Below, piece after piece: positions 19,975 to 23,384 of a DNA stretch of 23,384 bases. This stretch comes from Planctomycetota bacterium (GTDB lineage Bacteria; Planctomycetota; Phycisphaerae; Tepidisphaerales; Tepidisphaeraceae). A model generated the notes under the pieces. That model did no database searches and had not been told where the DNA came from. It saw nothing but the letters and a program-made list of their open reading frames with translations. The first letter of the stretch is position 1, and the number at the start of each line of letters is the position of its first letter. Location: contig JAEZED010000212.1 in the NCBI GenBank assembly GCA_023417885.1, positions 1 through 23,384 of the forward strand, given 5' to 3'. Made by a program: the position numbers and the translations under genes.

Positions 19975-21192
19975 CTACTCGTCCGCGCCCGCCGGCGCCA
20001 GCGCCTCGTCGAGCCGCAGCAGTGCCATGACGGCGTAGGCGGTGCCGTAGGGCTTGTGGTAGTCCCACATCGCGTAGTCCCACCAGGAGCCGTCCGCCTC
20101 CTGGAAGGGCATGATCATCTTTCTGACGTTCTCCGCGTGCGTCCGCTTGCTGGCGTCCGCCTCCAGCACCTCCACTTCGCGCGCGGCGAAGTACATCCCG
20201 AAGTAGTAGTAGTACCCGCTGTTCTGGTAGAGGGCCTCGTGCGGGAACGGGCGCTTGCGGCCGATGTTCAGGTAGATCCAGTTCTCCTGGAGCTTCTCCA
20301 GCGAGTGATCCAGGTCCGACAGGTCATACCCCTCGGTGTCGAACAACCAGAGGATGTAGTTGCCTGATTGCGACCGCGCCGCCGCCCCCTGCCACTTGTT
20401 CGCCCCGGCGTTGGGGCCGTACCGGTAGCCGCTGCCATACAGGAAGGCACCGTCCGGCCGGCGGGCGTCCTTCAGCCGCGCCAGGCCGCGTCGGAACACC
20501 CCTTCGGGCACTTCAAGGCCCGCTTCTCGCGCTACCTTCAACGACAGGAGCCCCGCCGCAGTTCCGAAGCTCGTCGGCTCCATGCTCGGCCGCTGCGTCC
20601 CGGCGTCGAAGTCGTAGTAGTTCCATCCGCCCAGGTACGTCTCGTAGGAGAGCATCTTGTCGAGGTGGTACTCTGCCGCCTCGCGCACCTTCGGATCGTC
20701 GTTGCCGGCGATGATCTCGGTAGAGAGCGCCTGGAGCGCGTAGGTGTGGGCCCAGATGTTGTACATCAGGTCCGCCTGGTCGCGCCGGACGCGCCCGTCC
20801 GTCTTGAGCCAGTTCAGGCCCTTGCGATATGTCTCCGGGTGCGGCGACTTCTCCCCCCCCGCCTCCTGGAACGCCATCACCGCCAGCGCCGTGGCGGCCG
20901 TCTTGAACGTGTCGAGGCTGCCCGGGACGCGCGAGTAGATCTCCGTGCCGCGCGTCGAGAGGCCGGTGCCCCATGACCCGTCCGCCTGCTGGCTGCGAGC
21001 CAGGTAGTCCAGCCCATCGTTGATCGCCTGCCGGATCGACTCGCGCTCCCTCACCGCCTCGTCGTAGACGGCGGCCTTGTCCGGGACCGGGCGCGTCGAA
21101 GGCCGCGTCGCCGGGCCGTCCTGGAGCGTCAAAGACATCGCAGGCATCGGAAGGGAGACGATCAGGCTAAGGAGCAGCGCACTCACGTTCAC
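19975..21192 (-). CDS. Exported alpha/alpha-toroid protein (prenyltransferase/squalene-cyclase-like repeats)
   Basis: 405 residues. A signal peptide is likely at 1–20 (hydrophobic LLLSLIVSLPMPAM), followed by a Pro/Thr-rich linker. The rest shows repeats of the terpenoid-cyclase/prenyltransferase barrel, with QxDGSW-type units: QQADGSWG (68–75), LGGWNYYDFDAG (187–198), RPDGAFLYG (245–253) and QEADGSWWDY (364–373). The catalytic DxDD of squalene-hopene cyclase is not seen, so it is probably not a cyclase. Such exported proteins are common in planctomycetes and mostly uncharacterised. The start is a GTG. A second GTG two codons on (21186) has GAGG at better spacing. It follows the HlyD-like gene on the same strand by about 87 nt, so the two may be co-transcribed. 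Confidence 0.8.
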   Translation of the reverse strand: MNVSALLLSLIVSLPMPAMSLTLQDGPATRPSTRPVPDKAAVYDEAVRERESIRQAINDGLDYLARSQQADGSWGTGLSTRGTEIYSRVPGSLDTFKTAATALAVMAFQEAGGEKSPHPETYRKGLNWLKTDGRVRRDQADLMYNIWAHTYALQALSTEIIAGNDDPKVREAAEYHLDKMLSYETYLGGWNYYDFDAGTQRPSMEPTSFGTAAGLLSLKVAREAGLEVPEGVFRRGLARLKDARRPDGAFLYGSGYRYGPNAGANKWQGAAARSQSGNYILWLFDTEGYDLSDLDHSLEKLQENWIYLNIGRKRPFPHEALYQNSGYYYYFGMYFAAREVEVLEADASKRTHAENVRKMIMPFQEADGSWWDYAMWDYHKPYGTAYAVMALLRLDEALAPAGADE

Positions 21193-21279
21193 CTCGGTTC
21201 TTGCGGAGGATCGATCAGGAGGCCACGGCCCCGGCCCGCCTTCAAGCGGGACGGACGCCGGTTCAGCGATCTCGACGAG

Positions 21280-22740
21280 TCACTGGGCGGTCTCGGCTTC
21301 GGCTGCCTCGGGCGGGAAGACGGTGGCGCCGGCCTCGATCCCCTCCACCACCTGGATCAGCTCGCCTTCCGTCTTGCCGGTCTTGACGTCCACCGTCCGG
21401 ATCTCATCCCCCTGCTTCACGCGGAGCTTCCCTTCCTTCACGTAAGCGGCCGGCACCATCGGGCGCGACTCGCCCGCGACCGGCAGCTCCGCCTTCGCCG
21501 AGAAGCCGGGGGCGACGCGCGGATCGACCTCCGGCAGCTCCAGCGTCACCTGGAAGACCCGGGCCGGCCCCTTCTGAACCGCCAGCGGGCTGATGCGCGT
21601 GATCTTTGCCTCGACCACCTCGTCCGGCAGGGCGCTAGGCGTCACTTTCACTACCGCGTCCTGCTGGAGCCGGAAGCGATCCTTCTCCGGCAAGTCGACC
21701 ACCACCTGCATCCCGCCGGGGCGGTAGAAGGTCATCACCGTCTGGTCGGGCTTGATGTCGTCGCCCGCCTCCACCGCGTCGGGCGTGGCGCCGCTCCAGT
21801 TGCCGTCGTTGAGCTGCCCGTAGAACACGTACCCGTCGGCCGGCGCCGTGAAGACAAGCTTCTCCGAGTCGGCGACCAGCTTCTCGTACTCCTCGGTCGC
21901 CTGCCGGGCCGCCTCGCGCGCCTGGAGCAGGGACGCCTCCCGCTGCACCTTGCGGGCAGCCTGGTCGTTCTCCAACTGGACGTTGGCCAGTCGATGGGCG
22001 TCCAGCGCATCGACCAGGTCCTGCTTGGCGTCGGCGTAGTCCTTCTCGCGCATCTTCTGGGCGCGAAGGCGGTTGAGCTCGAGCTGACGCTTGGTGTACT
22101 CGAGCTGGCGAAGCGCCCGCTTCACGACGATGTCCGCCGTGTCCTGCGTCAGCTCCTCGCTCTGGTACATCTTCCGCAGCTGCTCCAGCTCCTCGGCCTG
22201 GTCCTCGACGCTGTCCTCGCTGCGCTGGACGAGCATGTCCGCCTGCTCCAGCAGGTTCACGCCGTCAACGCTCTCGAACCAGCTGACCGCCTCTTCGGCC
22301 TTGGCCAGCCGGCGCTGGGCCTGGCGGAGCGCCAGGGCGTCCGACTCGTTACCGACGCGGGCATCGGTCTCCGCCTTGCTCAGGTTGACATCGGCGACGG
22401 CCTTCTTGTTCTGGGCGGTGGCGAGGGCGCGCTGGACGGCATCGGCCTCGACCGCGAGCAGGACATCCCCCTTCTTCACCTGCTGCCCGTGCTCGGCGAC
22501 CTTCTCCACCTTCAGCGGCTGGTTGAAGCTCTCGAGGTCGATCTTCACCTCCACGAGGTCGGCCGGCTCGAAGAGGCCGGTGAGCTCGAGGGTCTCGGGG
22601 ATGGCCCGTGCCTCGGCGACGAATGCCCCTTCTGTCGAGACGCGGGCGCGGATCGGCGCATCCTGCGTGTAGGCGATGGCAACGGGGGCGACGAGCGAGG
22701 TGGCGACGACGAGAGCGGCGGCGGAGATAACGCGTTTCAT
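21280..22740 (-). CDS. HlyD-family periplasmic adaptor (membrane fusion protein)
   Basis: 486 residues. The N-terminal signal peptide is about 1–23 (MKRVISAAALVVATSLVAPV…). The first half-lipoyl segment with HGQQVKKGDVLLAVEADAV lies at 84–103. A very long coiled-coil hairpin rich in Glu, Gln, Arg and Leu runs from about 105 to 292. The second lipoyl half, VFTAPADGYVFYG, is at 296–308, and a beta-barrel and membrane-proximal part extend to about 475. These proteins link an inner-membrane transporter to an outer-membrane channel. No transporter or TolC-type gene lies in the window. The coiled coil is long for an RND adaptor, closer to ABC or type I systems. The ATG at 22740 fits the signal peptide. 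A longer frame starts ten codons earlier. Only a weak GGAAA lies upstream. Confidence 0.85.
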   Translation of the reverse strand: MKRVISAAALVVATSLVAPVAIAYTQDAPIRARVSTEGAFVAEARAIPETLELTGLFEPADLVEVKIDLESFNQPLKVEKVAEHGQQVKKGDVLLAVEADAVQRALATAQNKKAVADVNLSKAETDARVGNESDALALRQAQRRLAKAEEAVSWFESVDGVNLLEQADMLVQRSEDSVEDQAEELEQLRKMYQSEELTQDTADIVVKRALRQLEYTKRQLELNRLRAQKMREKDYADAKQDLVDALDAHRLANVQLENDQAARKVQREASLLQAREAARQATEEYEKLVADSEKLVFTAPADGYVFYGQLNDGNWSGATPDAVEAGDDIKPDQTVMTFYRPGGMQVVVDLPEKDRFRLQQDAVVKVTPSALPDEVVEAKITRISPLAVQKGPARVFQVTLELPEVDPRVAPGFSAKAELPVAGESRPMVPAAYVKEGKLRVKQGDEIRTVDVKTGKTEGELIQVVEGIEAGATVFPPEAAEAETAQ

Positions 22741-22826
22741 GGCTTCGTTTCCGGTTTGAAGAAGGCCCAATCGATTTCAACGGTCCTGGCCCGGTCAGTA
22801 TGCGCATGCGAGGCGGCAGTCGCAAC

Positions 22827-23384
22827 TCAACCCGCCGCCGCCCTCTTCCCGCGCCTCAGGCGGTGCCAAGCCAGTCCGGCGACGATCAGCGCCAGCCCCA
22901 GGCTCCAGCTACGCCAGTCCACCACGAAGGCCAGCGCCAGGCAGGAGACGAGCCCCGCCCAGGCGATCGCGGGCGGATAGCGCCGTTCCTCGGGCAAGAG
23001 ACGCAGCGCCGCCAGGTTCGTGATGCCGTAATAGATCAGGACTGTGAACGCGCTGAACGTCCAGGTGGTGCGCACGTCTCCGACGAGGGCGAGGCAGGCA
23101 ATGAGCACGCCCGTCAGGAGCACCGCCGCGGCGGGGGTGCCGGATCGCGCCTGCGCGAGCACTCCGGGCATGTCGCCGCGCCTCCCCATCGCCAGCCAGA
23201 CGCGGGACAGGCCAAGCAGGAGGTTCAGCAGCACGCCCAGCATCGCCGTCACGGCGCCGATCGCGACCACCTGGCTCACGCCGGGGATGCCGAAAACGGA
23301 GGCCGCTTGCTCCAGTGGAGCGGCGCGCCCGGTCGTCATGGCCGCCAGCCCGTCGGCGCCGCCGGCGCCGCTCGCCACCAGCGC
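22827..23384 (-). CDS. APC-superfamily amino acid permease, 3' part (cut by window edge)
   Basis: The last 185 residues or so are present. The reading frame runs on past base 23384, so the N-terminal membrane segments lie outside. Visible are hydrophobic helices, the amphipathic segment SRVWLAMGRRGDMPGVLAQARSGTPAAAVLLTGVL typical of the permease loop before transmembrane helix 9, FTVLIYYGITNLAALRLLPEERRYPPA, and a basic C-terminal tail RLRRGKRAAAG. The family moves amino acids or polyamines across the inner membrane with a cation or by exchange. The substrate cannot be inferred. The 86 nt to the HlyD-like gene hold nothing I recognise, so the two are likely separate functions. Confidence 0.85.
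   Translation of the reverse strand, partial: ALVASGAGGADGLAAMTTGRAAPLEQAASVFGIPGVSQVVAIGAVTAMLGVLLNLLLGLSRVWLAMGRRGDMPGVLAQARSGTPAAAVLLTGVLIACLALVGDVRTTWTFSAFTVLIYYGITNLAALRLLPEERRYPPAIAWAGLVSCLALAFVVDWRSWSLGLALIVAGLAWHRLRRGKRAAAG

Noticed and set aside
19975..21192. Squalene-hopene cyclase for hopanoid synthesis
   Set aside because: The protein has toroid repeats but is short (405 residues), exported, and lacks the catalytic DxDD motif.
1..23384. CRISPR arrays, tRNA or rRNA genes, insertion sequences, phage or defence genes
   Set aside because: No regularly spaced repeats, cloverleaf, transposase or integrase frames were seen. The repeats found are single palindromes in intergenic gaps.

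Overview
This window holds a bacterial S10–spc–alpha ribosomal protein cluster, read entirely from the minus strand from rpsJ (19077) down to rplQ (2114), with unrelated genes at both ends. The DNA is GC-rich. The protein sequences, the RpoA N-terminus, the lack of rpmD, infA, adk and rpsD from their usual slots, and the low-complexity tails on S5, L15 and L17 suggest a member of the Planctomycetota, perhaps Phycisphaerae. That placement rests on recognition of the proteins, not on a search.

Layout from right to left, in the direction of transcription. At 23384–22827 is the 3' part of an APC-family permease. At 22740–21280 is a secreted HlyD-type membrane fusion/adaptor protein, followed on the same strand at 21192–19975 by an exported alpha/alpha-toroid (prenyltransferase/squalene-cyclase-like) protein. 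A MOSC-domain gene (19280–19966, plus strand) converges on that gene and diverges from rpsJ. The ribosomal cluster then runs rpsJ, rplC, rplD, rplW, rplB, rpsS, rplV, rpsC, rplP, rpmC, rpsQ, rplN, rplX, rplE, rpsN, rpsH, rplF, rplR, rpsE, rplO, secY, map, rpmJ, rpsM, rpsK, rpoA, rplQ. It ends at a clear intrinsic terminator (2043–2079). Beyond it lies a free-standing processive family-2 glycosyltransferase (1735–65) with its own candidate promoter.

The cluster makes ribosomal proteins of both subunits, the RNA polymerase alpha subunit, the SecY translocon channel and methionine aminopeptidase, so it couples ribosome, transcription and export supply. It does not look like one tightly packed operon. 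Gaps of 80–350 nt are common. Candidate promoters lie before rpsJ, in the rpsJ–rplC gap and before rpmJ. A terminator-like hairpin separates rplO from secY.

The most interesting signals are non-coding. At the three candidate ribosomal promoters a stem-loop begins at about the first transcribed base. Four intercistronic gaps are bracketed by inverted repeats. Sense-strand-specific G·U pairs in several stems suggest the RNA, not the DNA, is what folds. On the protein side, S5 carries an acidic N-terminal tail of about 150 residues ending in an RG-rich box like that of its eukaryotic counterpart RPS2. I found no CRISPR array, tRNA, rRNA, insertion sequence or phage gene.
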